DNA from: Bacteroidales bacterium
GTDB taxonomy: Bacteria; Bacteroidota; Bacteroidia; Bacteroidales; Tenuifilaceae
Assembly (NCBI GenBank): GCA_025361485.1
Contig: JANYLA010000124.1
Location: 1 to 51,061, forward strand
Direction: 5' to 3'
DNA: 51,061 nt
In this document: positions 27,221 through 35,313 of the stretch, one piece after another
Position numbering within the stretch: the first letter of the stretch is position 1
How the letters are laid out: every line of letters starts with the position of its first letter
Position numbers and translations under genes: made by a program
The notes under the pieces: model-generated
Databases searched by the model: none
Told to the model about the DNA's origin: nothing
What the model saw: only the letters and a program-made list of their open reading frames with translations

Positions 27221-27628
27221 TCAGAAAGGACCTATTATCGATTTCACAATTTCAAGCGATTCTTTTGTTGCACCACTAATTGCTTCAACAGCAATTGGAG
27301 ATAACCCTGAGATCATTTCTGACATATTTAATAGTGCAACATAAGTTTTCCCATCCTCCTTTTCGTAAACTGAAATACGACAGGGCATCATAACCGAAAC
27401 AATCCTCTCGTCACTTTTTTCGAGCATTTTACCCGAATATTCAGGTTTGCAAATCTCTATTACCTGAACAGGCCTAACTGTTTTTCCGGCTTTGGCCAGC
27501 GATTGCTGTAGATTATGAGTAGCAGGGTTTTGCCATTCTTTAAGAGCAGCAGCAGCAATAAGCTTTTCAACGGTAGTTGTCACATCGAAAGGACTTACAT
27601 GCTCAATGATAATTTGATTTGTGTTCAT
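27221..27628 (-). CDS. DUF302-family protein
   Basis: The 135-residue protein matches the DUF302 pattern. It has an N-terminal SPFDVTTTVEKLIAAAALKEW, a central VIEICKPEYSGKMLEK and SVMMPCRISVYEKEDGKTYVALLN near the end. It has Cys in EIC and MPC. The biochemical role is unknown; DUF302 domains often occur near sulfur or redox genes. No signal peptide is seen, so it is probably cytoplasmic. It is 20 bases after the thioredoxin reductase fusion and is the last gene of that group. Confidence 0.83.
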   Translation of the reverse strand: MNTNQIIIEHVSPFDVTTTVEKLIAAAALKEWQNPATHNLQQSLAKAGKTVRPVQVIEICKPEYSGKMLEKSDERIVSVMMPCRISVYEKEDGKTYVALLNMSEMISGLSPIAVEAISGATKESLEIVKSIIGPF

Positions 27629-27648
27629 GGTCTAAAAGTTACTTGTGA

Positions 27649-28917
27649 TTAACTTAATTCCTTTGCAATGGCAATAGCTGCAATGGTTCCATCGGCAACT
27701 GCCGTGGTAATCTGTCTGTATTTTTTGCTGATAACATCACCCACAGCATATACTCCAGGCATACTGGTAAGCATATCCTCGTTAGTTTTTATATAACCCC
27801 ATTTATCAAGTTCCAGTTTCTCCCTAAATAGGTCGATGTTAGGTTTCATGCCAATAAAAACAAATATACCATCGCTATTAAGTTTAGTAATTTCCTTGGT
27901 TTTAAGGTTTTCTACTTCAGTAATTATTTTATCCCCTTGTCGCACGAAAGACCTTGGCTCATGCTCAAAAAGAGTGCTAATTTTTGGATTTGCAAGCAGT
28001 TTTTCCTGTGCCTGTTTGTTGGCTGTAAATGCATCAAACTGATGAACCATGGTAATCTTGCTTGCAAACTTGCTGATAAAATCTGCCTCCTCAACAGCTG
28101 AATTACCTCCACCGATAACAACAACCTCTTTATCTCCATAATATTTAGCATCGCAAGTCGCACAGTAGGAAATTCCTTTTCCTTTCATTTCTTTTTCTCC
28201 AGAAACACCCATCAAATTAGGTGATGTGCCAGTTGCTATAATGATTTTCTTGGCTTTTACAGTTTCGAACTCATCAATCACCACCTCTTTCTTTTCCAAG
28301 TCAATTCTAGTAACATCAACGGCTACCTTATAAATAGTACCGCATTGCTTTGTTTGCTCCGACATATTGTGCGATAGCATATAGCCCGGCTGTGGCTCAA
28401 TAAAACCGGGATAGTTGGAAACCGAATGAGTATTTGATACTTGTCCTCCAGGTAATGCGATATCAATAAGTACCGTATTAATTTTCGATTGACAAAGGTA
28501 TAAACCAGCCGTAAGTCCACCGGGACCTGCACCAAGAATTAGCACATCAAACTCGGAAATAGTTGGTATTATTTGTGATTTAATCTCCTTAACCCTTTCA
28601 GCAGGAATCATGCTATCGAGCTGATGAATGATATCGCTTCGTTTGATTCCTCCTGACATTGATTTTTCTAATTGAATACCATTGTCAAAAAACAGAAGTG
28701 TTGGAGATGACTTTACCCCAAGCTTCTCTGCTAGCGGTTTATTCTGCTGACGAAACATTTTGAAAAACTTGATATCGCTACCATATAAATTAGCCAATCC
28801 TTCAAATTTTGGTGCTAACGCATCACAGGGAGGACATTCAGTTGAATAAAAATCAAGTACTACCTTGCCACCTGCAAGAACTTCTGATTCGAATTCTGAA
28901 GAAGTTATTTCTTTCAT
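27649..28917 (-). CDS. Thioredoxin-thioredoxin reductase fusion
   Basis: The 422-residue protein has an N-terminal thioredoxin (residues 1-105) with C28 and C31 in the motif STECPPC, so the usual Trp is Glu. A complete low-Mr thioredoxin reductase follows: FAD motif GAGPGGLTAGLY (about 129-140), redox CATC (C252, C255), NADPH motif GGGNSA (about 269) and the C-terminal GDV. Such fusions pair the reductase with its own substrate; here the thioredoxin is N-terminal, opposite to the mycobacterial TrxB-Trx. It lies 60 bases downstream of the radical SAM gene, suggesting it supplies electrons or reduces the product. Confidence 0.92.
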   Translation of the reverse strand: MKEITSSEFESEVLAGGKVVLDFYSTECPPCDALAPKFEGLANLYGSDIKFFKMFRQQNKPLAEKLGVKSSPTLLFFDNGIQLEKSMSGGIKRSDIIHQLDSMIPAERVKEIKSQIIPTISEFDVLILGAGPGGLTAGLYLCQSKINTVLIDIALPGGQVSNTHSVSNYPGFIEPQPGYMLSHNMSEQTKQCGTIYKVAVDVTRIDLEKKEVVIDEFETVKAKKIIIATGTSPNLMGVSGEKEMKGKGISYCATCDAKYYGDKEVVVIGGGNSAVEEADFISKFASKITMVHQFDAFTANKQAQEKLLANPKISTLFEHEPRSFVRQGDKIITEVENLKTKEITKLNSDGIFVFIGMKPNIDLFREKLELDKWGYIKTNEDMLTSMPGVYAVGDVISKKYRQITTAVADGTIAAIAIAKELS

Positions 28918-28977
28918 TTCAAGTTTTGTTAATGTTTTTCAGGTATTTATATTGTAATGTGGTGAAAACTATTCTTA

Positions 28978-30306
28978 TTAAACATTCTCAAAGTATGATG
29001 CAAATCCAAGTTCAAGCAACTCTTTAACAGGTCGACAATCGGAGGAGCATACATTGCCTGTTCTATTTTTAGCAACCGAACCACAACCACCACCACATGC
29101 CAGCTGCATACTGCAGGTGTTACATTCGCTAATAGAGGTGACATCACGGTTTTCCCATGCATTGATCAAATCCTCTTTACGGGAGATTTCAGGGTAAAAT
29201 GTACCTAACGATTCATCAGATTTACCGACAGTTGCTGTGCATGAATAGATATGCCCAGTATAGTCGAATGCCCATTCTGATTTGCAAGCAGGGCAGGAAT
29301 CGAACAACGGATCAGGTAAACTGCCATTCTCCGAAAGAAACTTTGAGATAGAATATGCAGGCTTGTAGAATTCTACAATATATGGGTGTAACTGAATCAA
29401 TTTATATAGCTCTTCGTAAAGTGAAACCCTACTAAAAAGTCTATTGGGAGTGGACTGACAATGATGAAGCTCATAGTTACGCCCAATTTGTGTTTTAAAG
29501 TATGGACTATTTGTCCAACCTTTATCTATAGCAAAACGAGCCAGTTCAGGTAGATTTTCGATATTTTCCTTATCGACAACCATCCTTAAATTAACTGAAA
29601 TGTTATTAGCAATACATGCATCGACACCCTCAATAATTTTATCGAAAGTCTCTGCACCCCCCTTCAGAAATCGGCGCTGATTATGAACGAAAGCTGTCCC
29701 GTCTAGCGTAATCTGTATTTCGCGAACACGTCCCTCTTTCAGAATATCAATGTACTCAACAAGGGTGTAGCCATTGGTAACAAAGCTAACATCAAGTCGA
29801 GCAGCATTCGCTTTATTGATTAGGTAAGAGATCAGTTCTTTTTGTTTCGGAGAGTTTAAAAGTGGTTCACCGCCAAAAACGGTGATATACTTCTTTCTAC
29901 CAGCAAATTCATTTTGGATATATGTGAAAAATGAATCAATAATCTCGTTGGTTAATAAACCTTTCGATGGAGCATATTCATCCTGATAGCAGTATGAACA
30001 GGCAAAATTACAACTGTAATTCGTTACGAAGAAAAGCTGAATCTCATCATCGTTGCGGCTATCGATAAAATCGAGATATTTACTTTGATAAAGTTTTGTT
30101 TCTTTAGCCTCATCAACCCGATAGCCTTTATCAGATATTTCTGCTAGGAAGTTATCATCAGCGATTGGCTCATTATTCCTAATCCTACCTAGTTTTTCAG
30201 CATCGATGGGGTTAACAATATCGGCGTTACCTGTAAGCAGGTTGACGATAAAGAAGTTTTCAGAATCCTTAATCTTTGAGAATATGTTGTGTTTGGAGAA
30301 TATCAT
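28978..30306 (-). CDS. Radical SAM/SPASM peptide-modifying enzyme
   Basis: The 442-residue enzyme has a 70-residue N-terminal segment that looks like a peptide-recognition domain. The radical SAM cluster CNFACSYC (C99, C103, C106) and the SAM-binding FGGEP (about 144-148) follow. The C-terminal SPASM domain has C338, C341, C356, C395, C398, C404, C408, C420 and C424, enough for two auxiliary 4Fe-4S clusters. This layout is that of RiPP maturases (sactipeptide/ranthipeptide/PqqE-like) and sulfatase maturases. No sulfatase is nearby, while a 32-residue Cys peptide is encoded just upstream. I infer thioether or other cross-link formation on that peptide. Confidence 0.88.
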   Translation of the reverse strand: MIFSKHNIFSKIKDSENFFIVNLLTGNADIVNPIDAEKLGRIRNNEPIADDNFLAEISDKGYRVDEAKETKLYQSKYLDFIDSRNDDEIQLFFVTNYSCNFACSYCYQDEYAPSKGLLTNEIIDSFFTYIQNEFAGRKKYITVFGGEPLLNSPKQKELISYLINKANAARLDVSFVTNGYTLVEYIDILKEGRVREIQITLDGTAFVHNQRRFLKGGAETFDKIIEGVDACIANNISVNLRMVVDKENIENLPELARFAIDKGWTNSPYFKTQIGRNYELHHCQSTPNRLFSRVSLYEELYKLIQLHPYIVEFYKPAYSISKFLSENGSLPDPLFDSCPACKSEWAFDYTGHIYSCTATVGKSDESLGTFYPEISRKEDLINAWENRDVTSISECNTCSMQLACGGGCGSVAKNRTGNVCSSDCRPVKELLELGFASYFENV

Positions 30307-30344
30307 GCTTTTAAAGTCAAATGTTAAATTGAAAGTAACTATTC

Positions 30345-30485
30345 ACCACGGAGACACTGAGAACACGGAGCAATTTTATTGAAAAGACAATTTGCTTGCC
30401 CTAAATTTTAGGGTTGACATAACTCATAACTCTCTTTTATATAGAACATTCTGTTTAACCTCTGTGCCCTCTGTGTCTCCGTGGT
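30345..30485. repeat. Intergenic inverted repeat, copy 2 (ACCACGGAGACAC type)
   Basis: Left arm ACCACGGAGACACTGAG (30345-30370) and right arm 30460-30485 (ending GTGTCTCCGTGGT) are about 26-base imperfect reverse complements around an AT-rich centre of about 90 bases. The element separates the peptide gene from the radical SAM gene. It could act as a stem that lowers downstream expression or protects the upstream peptide message. Confidence 0.8.
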
Positions 30486-30530
30486 TTATTTTTATTGCTG
30501 AATAGTTATTATTGGAACAATCTACCAAAA

Positions 30531-30629
30531 CTAATCGTGGCAACCTGCTATCTTCTTCGATGTTTTTGCACAGCATTGTGCAACTTTAGCCACAACTTCA
30601 ATCTTCTTCTTTTTGATTAAACTTCTCAT
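30531..30629 (-). CDS. Short Cys-rich peptide, candidate RiPP precursor
   Basis: An ATG at 30629 opens a 32-residue frame ending at TAG 30531. The N-terminus is basic and amphipathic (MRSLIKKKKIEVVAKVA), and the C-terminal core is QCCAKTSKKIAGCHD with three Cys (residues 19, 20 and 30). An in-frame TAA stands just upstream, so no longer version exists. It starts 20 bases after the thioredoxin lipoprotein stop and is followed by a SPASM radical SAM gene, the usual precursor-maturase order. I do not recognise its family. The reading frame is certain; function is inferred from context. Confidence 0.68.
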   Translation of the reverse strand: MRSLIKKKKIEVVAKVAQCCAKTSKKIAGCHD

Positions 30630-30648
30630 TTTATGTTTGATTTAGGAA

Positions 30649-31110
30649 TTATTTAACGAGTAAAATTTCATTTATTGCCTTTATCAAGGTTTCTTTTGGT
30701 AATGCTCCCATAGCAGTTTGAGGCTTTCCATTAACAGGGATAAAAATTATTGTCGGCAAACTTTGAATGCCCATGTTCTGAGACAATATTTTTTCAGCAT
30801 CGGTATCCACTTTGTATACTACAAGCTTACCGGCGTATTCTTTGGCAATCTCTTCTATTCGAGGTGATAACTGACGACAAGGACCACACCAAGTAGCATA
30901 AAAATCGATAATTACCGGAAGATTACCTTCGAACTTCCACTCCTTATTAACATCGTAGTTAAAAACCTTAAGTTTAAATGTTTCGTTGGTCAATGCAACA
31001 ACAGTACCAGGAGTACTATCATTGTTTTCTGCCTTTACAGGGCTACTTGTATTACAGCTGCTTATTAAAAATGTGAAACCAAGCATACCTAAAATTACAA
31101 ACTGTCTCAT
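30649..31110 (-). CDS. Thioredoxin-family lipoprotein
   Basis: From ATG 31110 the protein has 153 residues with a lipoprotein signal (MRQFVILGMLGFTFLISSC, lipid Cys C19). The domain is a thioredoxin with WCGPC (C75, C78) and the cis-Pro in QSLPTIIFI. An alternative ATG at 31137 would add nine residues before the signal and is less likely. It faces the periplasm or outer surface. It is directly upstream of the Cys-rich peptide and downstream of the methyltransferase in one operon, so it may manage the peptide's cysteines after export. Confidence 0.88.
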   Translation of the reverse strand: MRQFVILGMLGFTFLISSCNTSSPVKAENNDSTPGTVVALTNETFKLKVFNYDVNKEWKFEGNLPVIIDFYATWCGPCRQLSPRIEEIAKEYAGKLVVYKVDTDAEKILSQNMGIQSLPTIIFIPVNGKPQTAMGALPKETLIKAINEILLVK

Positions 31111-31142
31111 GTTATTTATTTTTATAATTATTTTCATCTGGA

Positions 31143-31793
31143 TTAGCTGTTACAGCTACATTTCCCAGTTCTTTTTTTACCAGTAATTGTCCAGCTAGCA
31201 ACCATTATCTTCCCTTTATCGTATGGTGCTGATTCCTCGATAATATCAATGGATGAAAAACCTGCATTTTCGAGTTGCTTTAAGTACTCATCTCGGGTTA
31301 CAGAACCAGCCCAGCATTCGGCAACGGCAACAGGATCTTTTCTGTACTCATCTGGAACTTGTGTGGCTGAATAGATATCACTAATAACAAATCGTCCACC
31401 TTTTTTAAGTATCCTATAAATTTCATTCCAAACGGCTTGTTTGTCATCAGCATGATTAAGTGTACAGTTTGAAATCACTAGGTCTGCTATTTTATCAGGT
31501 AGTTCGATTTTTTCGAGTTCAGATTTTACAAAGCGAACATTAGGCACATTAAATTTTGCTGCATTTTGACGCGCTTTTTCAAGCATTCCATCTGAAATAT
31601 CGATTCCATAAACAAAGCCAGTTTCACCAACCGATTTTGCCATGCGTAGAACATCTGTTCCACGTCCGCTTCCTAGGTCAACGCAAATTTCTCCAATTAA
31701 TGGTTCAGCATAATTGATAGCGCCACCACAGGAAAGGCAACAATCTGTTTGAGCCAATTCACTATACCTAGTATTTATTTCTTTTATTTTCAT
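31143..31793 (-). CDS. ArsM-like SAM methyltransferase
   Basis: From ATG 31793 the protein has 216 residues. The SAM motif is CVDLGSGRGTDVLRMA (37-52). The segments SNCTLNHADDKQAV (C110) and AECWAGSVTRDEYLKQLENAGF (C160) match the two core arsenic-binding Cys regions of ArsM (SNC and ECxxG). The N-terminal CCLSC (C18, C19, C22) could provide the third ligand, and the tail ends in CSC. It lacks about 50 N-terminal residues of classical ArsM. It could methylate arsenite or a thiol; no arsR or arsenite pump is nearby. It lies in the peptide-radical SAM operon. Confidence 0.78.
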   Translation of the reverse strand: MKIKEINTRYSELAQTDCCLSCGGAINYAEPLIGEICVDLGSGRGTDVLRMAKSVGETGFVYGIDISDGMLEKARQNAAKFNVPNVRFVKSELEKIELPDKIADLVISNCTLNHADDKQAVWNEIYRILKKGGRFVISDIYSATQVPDEYRKDPVAVAECWAGSVTRDEYLKQLENAGFSSIDIIEESAPYDKGKIMVASWTITGKKRTGKCSCNS

Positions 31794-31818
31794 CGTTATG
31801 TCAAATATAATCAAATAA

Positions 31819-32058
31819 TTAGCATGTTCTACATGGGCTATTCGTAATTAATAGTCCGATCACAGCCCCCATAATTATGCTAGATAATGGGCTACTAGTA
31901 ATAGCACATGTACCCGAAGTACAGCCTATAAAGTAGTAGTATAAAAAACCTAGGATTCCACCCACTAAAATACCAGATACAGGTTTCCAAAAATACGAAG
32001 ATTGTATCAATTCTCTGAAGGTCTTAGGTTTACTATCAGTTTTGCATGTTTCGCTCAT
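31819..32058 (-). CDS. DUF6132-family small membrane protein
   Basis: The 79-residue protein has two transmembrane helices (about residues 27-46 and 58-72) linked by GCTSGTCAITSSP, the same motif as in the protein at 24018-24473. It ends with CRTC and has a Cys near the N-terminus. The family is common in Bacteroidota beside thioredoxins and rhodaneses; the function is unknown. It is the first gene after a regulated promoter, with a leader of about 20 bases. Confidence 0.82.
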   Translation of the reverse strand: MSETCKTDSKPKTFRELIQSSYFWKPVSGILVGGILGFLYYYFIGCTSGTCAITSSPLSSIIMGAVIGLLITNSPCRTC

Positions 32059-32084
32059 ATAATCTTATTATTATTTTAACCCTG

Positions 32085-32092
32085 CAAAGGTA
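32085..32092 (-). promoter_or_regulatory. -7 element of the peptide/radical SAM operon
   Basis: Read on the minus strand this is TACCTTTG, a full TAnnTTTG match, about 27 bases before the DUF6132 start. As at 26331, the conserved upstream element begins about 21 bases further upstream and no -33 motif is obvious. Confidence 0.6.
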
Positions 32093-32113
32093 TCGCCCTT
32101 AGTAAGATTAATA

Positions 32114-32183
32114 TGTTTTAATGATAGCGGTACAACAACCCTAGAGTTGAATTTGAACAGCTTTTTTATTGAAGTAGATTAAA
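32114..32183. promoter_or_regulatory. Shared upstream regulatory element, copy B
   Basis: It aligns ungapped to 26361-26430 with 15 mismatches in 70. It contains TTGAACAG-N5-TATTGAA at 32153-32173, corresponding to the palindrome in copy A, and keeps the same distance (about 75 bp) from the -7 element. Copy B has lost the plus-strand TAACTTTG present at the end of copy A, so only the minus-strand promoter is served here. Confidence 0.58.
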
Positions 32184-32220
32184 CCATCGTATTATTGAAG
32201 ATTGAATATATCTATATTCA

Positions 32221-32251
32221 AAAAAAACTCACCAGTTTCCTGATGAGTTTT
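32221..32251 (-). terminator. Terminator of the Hdr-like/lyase operon
   Basis: On the minus strand an AAAACTCA ... TGAGTTTT stem, extended by CAG/CTG with one mismatch, is followed by a T-run. It lies 20 bases past the lyase stop. Confidence 0.75.
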
Positions 32252-32270
32252 ACTTATTTGAAAGAGTGAT

Positions 32271-33458
32271 TTACTTAATTTTAGCTAACGCTTGCTCTAA
32301 ATCAGCAATTATATCCTTTAAATCCTCAATACCTACTGAGAATCGAACTAACCCGTCGGTGATTCCTGCTTTCTCACGATTCTCCTTTGACATCTTGGAA
32401 TGAGTCATTGATGCGGGATGTTGAATTAAAGTCTCAATTCCACCCAACGAAACTGCTAACAATGCAAGTTTCACATTATCCATAACAATTTTACCTGCAT
32501 TAAGACCACCTTTTAATCCAAAGCTAATCATCGCACCTGGTCCATCCATCTGCTTTTTAGCCAATTCGTATTGGGGATGAGATTTCAATCCAGGATATTT
32601 TACCCATTCAACTTTTGGATGGTTTTCTAAGTACTCAGCAACCTTAACTGCATTTTCTTGTCCTCTATCCATTCTGATTGAAAGAGTTTTCACACCTCTT
32701 AGAACCATATATGCTTGATGTGGATCCATATTGCAACCCATACCCACCATGGTTGGCCTAACTATTTTGTAAAGCTCTTCATTCTTAGTAACAATAATAC
32801 CTGCAACGATATCAGCATGACCGTTGATAAACTTGGTCATTGAGTGAAAAACCACATCAGCACCAAACTCAATTGGGCGCTGTAAATATGGGCTACAGAA
32901 AGTATTATCAACAACAACAATCAGATTATGCTGATGTGCTATTTCGCAGCATGCTTTAAGGTCTGAAATCTCCATGGTTGGGTTGGTTGGAGTTTCGATA
33001 AAAAGCATCTTGGTGTTAGGCTTAATTGCCTGACGAATTGCATCAAGGTTACCCGTGTTTACATATGAACTCTCAACCCCAAATTTCTTAAAATAGGTTT
33101 CCATAATACCACGTGATGGTCCATAAACCGCATCGGTGCTTACAATATGGTCGCCCGATTTTAGAAATGCCATATATATTGTTGATACAGCGGCCATTCC
33201 AGATGATACGGCAACAGCACCAAATCCGCCTTCGAGAATCGCAATTTGCCTTTCAAGTGCTGATATCGTAGGATTTCCGATACGTGTATACATGTACCCT
33301 TTACTTTCGCCTGCAAAGCAGCGTGCACCTTCGTCAACATTCTCAAACGCAAAGGTTGATGTTTGGTAAATTGGTACGGTAGCGCTTCCCATCGGATCGG
33401 TGCCCATGCCACCATGTATTAAAAGGCTGTTAAAACCTAAATCTTTGTTATGTTCCAT
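32271..33458 (-). CDS. PLP-dependent gamma-family C-S lyase (cystathionine/methionine gamma-lyase-like)
   Basis: The 395-residue protein is a Cys/Met-metabolism PLP enzyme. The PLP lysine is K209 in HSMTKFINGHADIVAG, the phosphate-binding part is SSGMAA (85-90) and the active-site Tyr is Y112. The position of the methionine gamma-lyase Cys116 is Pro here (YGPS), so specificity cannot be assigned: cystathionine gamma-lyase, methionine gamma-lyase, cystathionine gamma-synthase and O-acetylhomoserine sulfhydrylase are all in this family. It begins 2 bases after the Hdr-like membrane subunit, so it is in that operon. Release of sulfide, persulfide or methanethiol is inferred. Confidence 0.88.
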   Translation of the reverse strand: MEHNKDLGFNSLLIHGGMGTDPMGSATVPIYQTSTFAFENVDEGARCFAGESKGYMYTRIGNPTISALERQIAILEGGFGAVAVSSGMAAVSTIYMAFLKSGDHIVSTDAVYGPSRGIMETYFKKFGVESSYVNTGNLDAIRQAIKPNTKMLFIETPTNPTMEISDLKACCEIAHQHNLIVVVDNTFCSPYLQRPIEFGADVVFHSMTKFINGHADIVAGIIVTKNEELYKIVRPTMVGMGCNMDPHQAYMVLRGVKTLSIRMDRGQENAVKVAEYLENHPKVEWVKYPGLKSHPQYELAKKQMDGPGAMISFGLKGGLNAGKIVMDNVKLALLAVSLGGIETLIQHPASMTHSKMSKENREKAGITDGLVRFSVGIEDLKDIIADLEQALAKIK

Positions 33459-33460
33459 TA

Positions 33461-35308
33461 TTAATTATTTATGATGACTGATTTATTTACTTCTTTACTA
33501 ATTAATTTGTTTGCACTTTTTTGAACAGCGCCAAGCATTATCTCTGAGATATCCGCAATCCTTATATCTTCCGATGCTGATTTGAACGTCTTCTTACACA
33601 AAGGACAAGCTGTAGCAACAACATCTGCTTTACCAACTGCTAGTTCACTTAACGTAATCGATGCAATTGTGTTTCGTTGTTCTTGGGTTAGATTAGTTAT
33701 TCCTAAACTTCCCCCGCAGCACAAAGAATTCTCTCTGCTGTTATTCGATTCTATTAGATTCCCTGCTAGACTGAGCAGTTCTCTTGGTTCTTCATAAATT
33801 CCTAAACCCCGACCAAGCTCACAGGGATCGTGGTAGGTAATTTGAATATCAGATTTTTCGAATTGTAGTTTCGATTCCTTTGCTAGCTTGAGTAGATATT
33901 GACTATGGTGATATATTGGTATTTTCAGTTTATAACTATCTGTAAAAACTTTTGCGCAAATAGGGCAGGAGGTAACCAAAACGGTTGCTCCACAGTTTTC
34001 GATTAACTTGATGTTTTTCTCAATCAGCTGCTTCGCTGCATCTTCCTGACCGGTGAGCTGGAGAGGTCTACCACAGCATATACTTCCATCCCTGTCGATA
34101 AAATTGTAATCCACACCAGCCTTTTCAAATAGGGCTAAGGTCGCTTTATAAACCGATGGTGTTAAATGTCCCATGCATCCTGCAAAGTAGGCAACCTTTG
34201 CTTTTCGATATTCGTATCCGTTTATATACTTATAGCTGTTCTCCTGAAATAATTGAATCATCTTCCGTTCGTTGGCTCGGATGGATGCAATATCGATACC
34301 AACAGGGCAAACCTGATCGCATCTATTACAAGCCATGCACGAGTCTACAAGCATTTCAGAAGGCTTATCGTATCGCATCGATTTGATAAAATAAGTCGAT
34401 TGGGTACTTACAATCCCTAAATCTGAACCAAGTTGACATGCATCAATACAAATTCCGCATCGCGAGCATGAGCTAAGCTCAACCTGAGTATAGGTAGAGT
34501 GAATATTCTTTTCGGCAATTCCGTATTTACGGAGGAATATCAAAAGAATTTCGGTGGGAATATGCATATACCTAGTGAAAGGTACAAATACAAAAAACGC
34601 CCCTAAAGCGAATGAGTAAGCCCACCAACTCGCATAGTAGAAGTTGTGTAAGGGAAGGAAGGTCATCATAAATGCACCAATAGAATTCGTAATAAATCCA
34701 CCAGCATCGTAAAGACCTGCTGTAACGCTTTCTGCTAATAACCGTAAAGGAAAAATTAGCCAAAGGGCTGTAAGCGCTAATCTATCGATGGTTGAGTGCT
34801 TGGTAGTATTTTTCATGCCAAGCGGTTTGCTTCGAAAACGCTTAAAATATGCTAACCCGACTCCCGAAAGAACAAATAGCAGCAGCAAATCCATTGTAAA
34901 TGTGAAGAACCTACCATAATCGAGCGACACCAAATTGTGCTCAAAGAATTCGAAAAAAATGGGGATATATGGTGGGTTGATTCTTCCATGAGTGAAGAAC
35001 CTCGTTTCGAGATTCCCCATTATTATCAATAAAAACCAGCCAAAAGCAAGGCTCATATGCATGTACCCGAGTAGAGTGTTTCTTTGAAATACTTTTCGAT
35101 GGAGTAAACTCTCCATGAATACTTCCCAAATTGCTTGGGGTGTTTTAAGGCTGAATAAACCTACAAAAATCTTCTTTTTGTCTTCCCAACTAAATCGCGA
35201 TACCCAGTAAATCCACTTTCCAATAATATAAAAGGCCACGAATATTAACCCAATGGTAAATGGTAATACAAAAGGATGAAAAGGTATCTGAATTGCGTGT
35301 AGATCCAT
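33461..35308 (-). CDS. Membrane HdrED/DsrMK-like FeS subunit
   Basis: The 615-residue protein has about five to six N-terminal transmembrane helices (residues about 15-265), resembling a cytochrome b/NarI-like domain with several His. Two 4Fe-4S motifs follow (CSRCGICIDACQLG and CMACNRCDQVCPVG), then two intact CCG domains (GCMGHL..ICCGRPL..SCPICAK and PCELGRG..LCCGGSLG..ACPLCKK). This is the layout of HdrE-HdrD or DsrM-DsrK fused. It probably exchanges electrons between the quinone pool and the soluble Hdr-like subunits encoded upstream. Confidence 0.87.
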   Translation of the reverse strand: MDLHAIQIPFHPFVLPFTIGLIFVAFYIIGKWIYWVSRFSWEDKKKIFVGLFSLKTPQAIWEVFMESLLHRKVFQRNTLLGYMHMSLAFGWFLLIIMGNLETRFFTHGRINPPYIPIFFEFFEHNLVSLDYGRFFTFTMDLLLLFVLSGVGLAYFKRFRSKPLGMKNTTKHSTIDRLALTALWLIFPLRLLAESVTAGLYDAGGFITNSIGAFMMTFLPLHNFYYASWWAYSFALGAFFVFVPFTRYMHIPTEILLIFLRKYGIAEKNIHSTYTQVELSSCSRCGICIDACQLGSDLGIVSTQSTYFIKSMRYDKPSEMLVDSCMACNRCDQVCPVGIDIASIRANERKMIQLFQENSYKYINGYEYRKAKVAYFAGCMGHLTPSVYKATLALFEKAGVDYNFIDRDGSICCGRPLQLTGQEDAAKQLIEKNIKLIENCGATVLVTSCPICAKVFTDSYKLKIPIYHHSQYLLKLAKESKLQFEKSDIQITYHDPCELGRGLGIYEEPRELLSLAGNLIESNNSRENSLCCGGSLGITNLTQEQRNTIASITLSELAVGKADVVATACPLCKKTFKSASEDIRIADISEIMLGAVQKSANKLISKEVNKSVIINN

Positions 35309-35313
35309 ATCAA

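Noticed and set aside
30307-30344. Separate promoter for the radical SAM gene
   Set aside because: No TAnnTTTG box was found between the inverted repeat and the start codon. The gene is more likely read from the upstream operon promoter.
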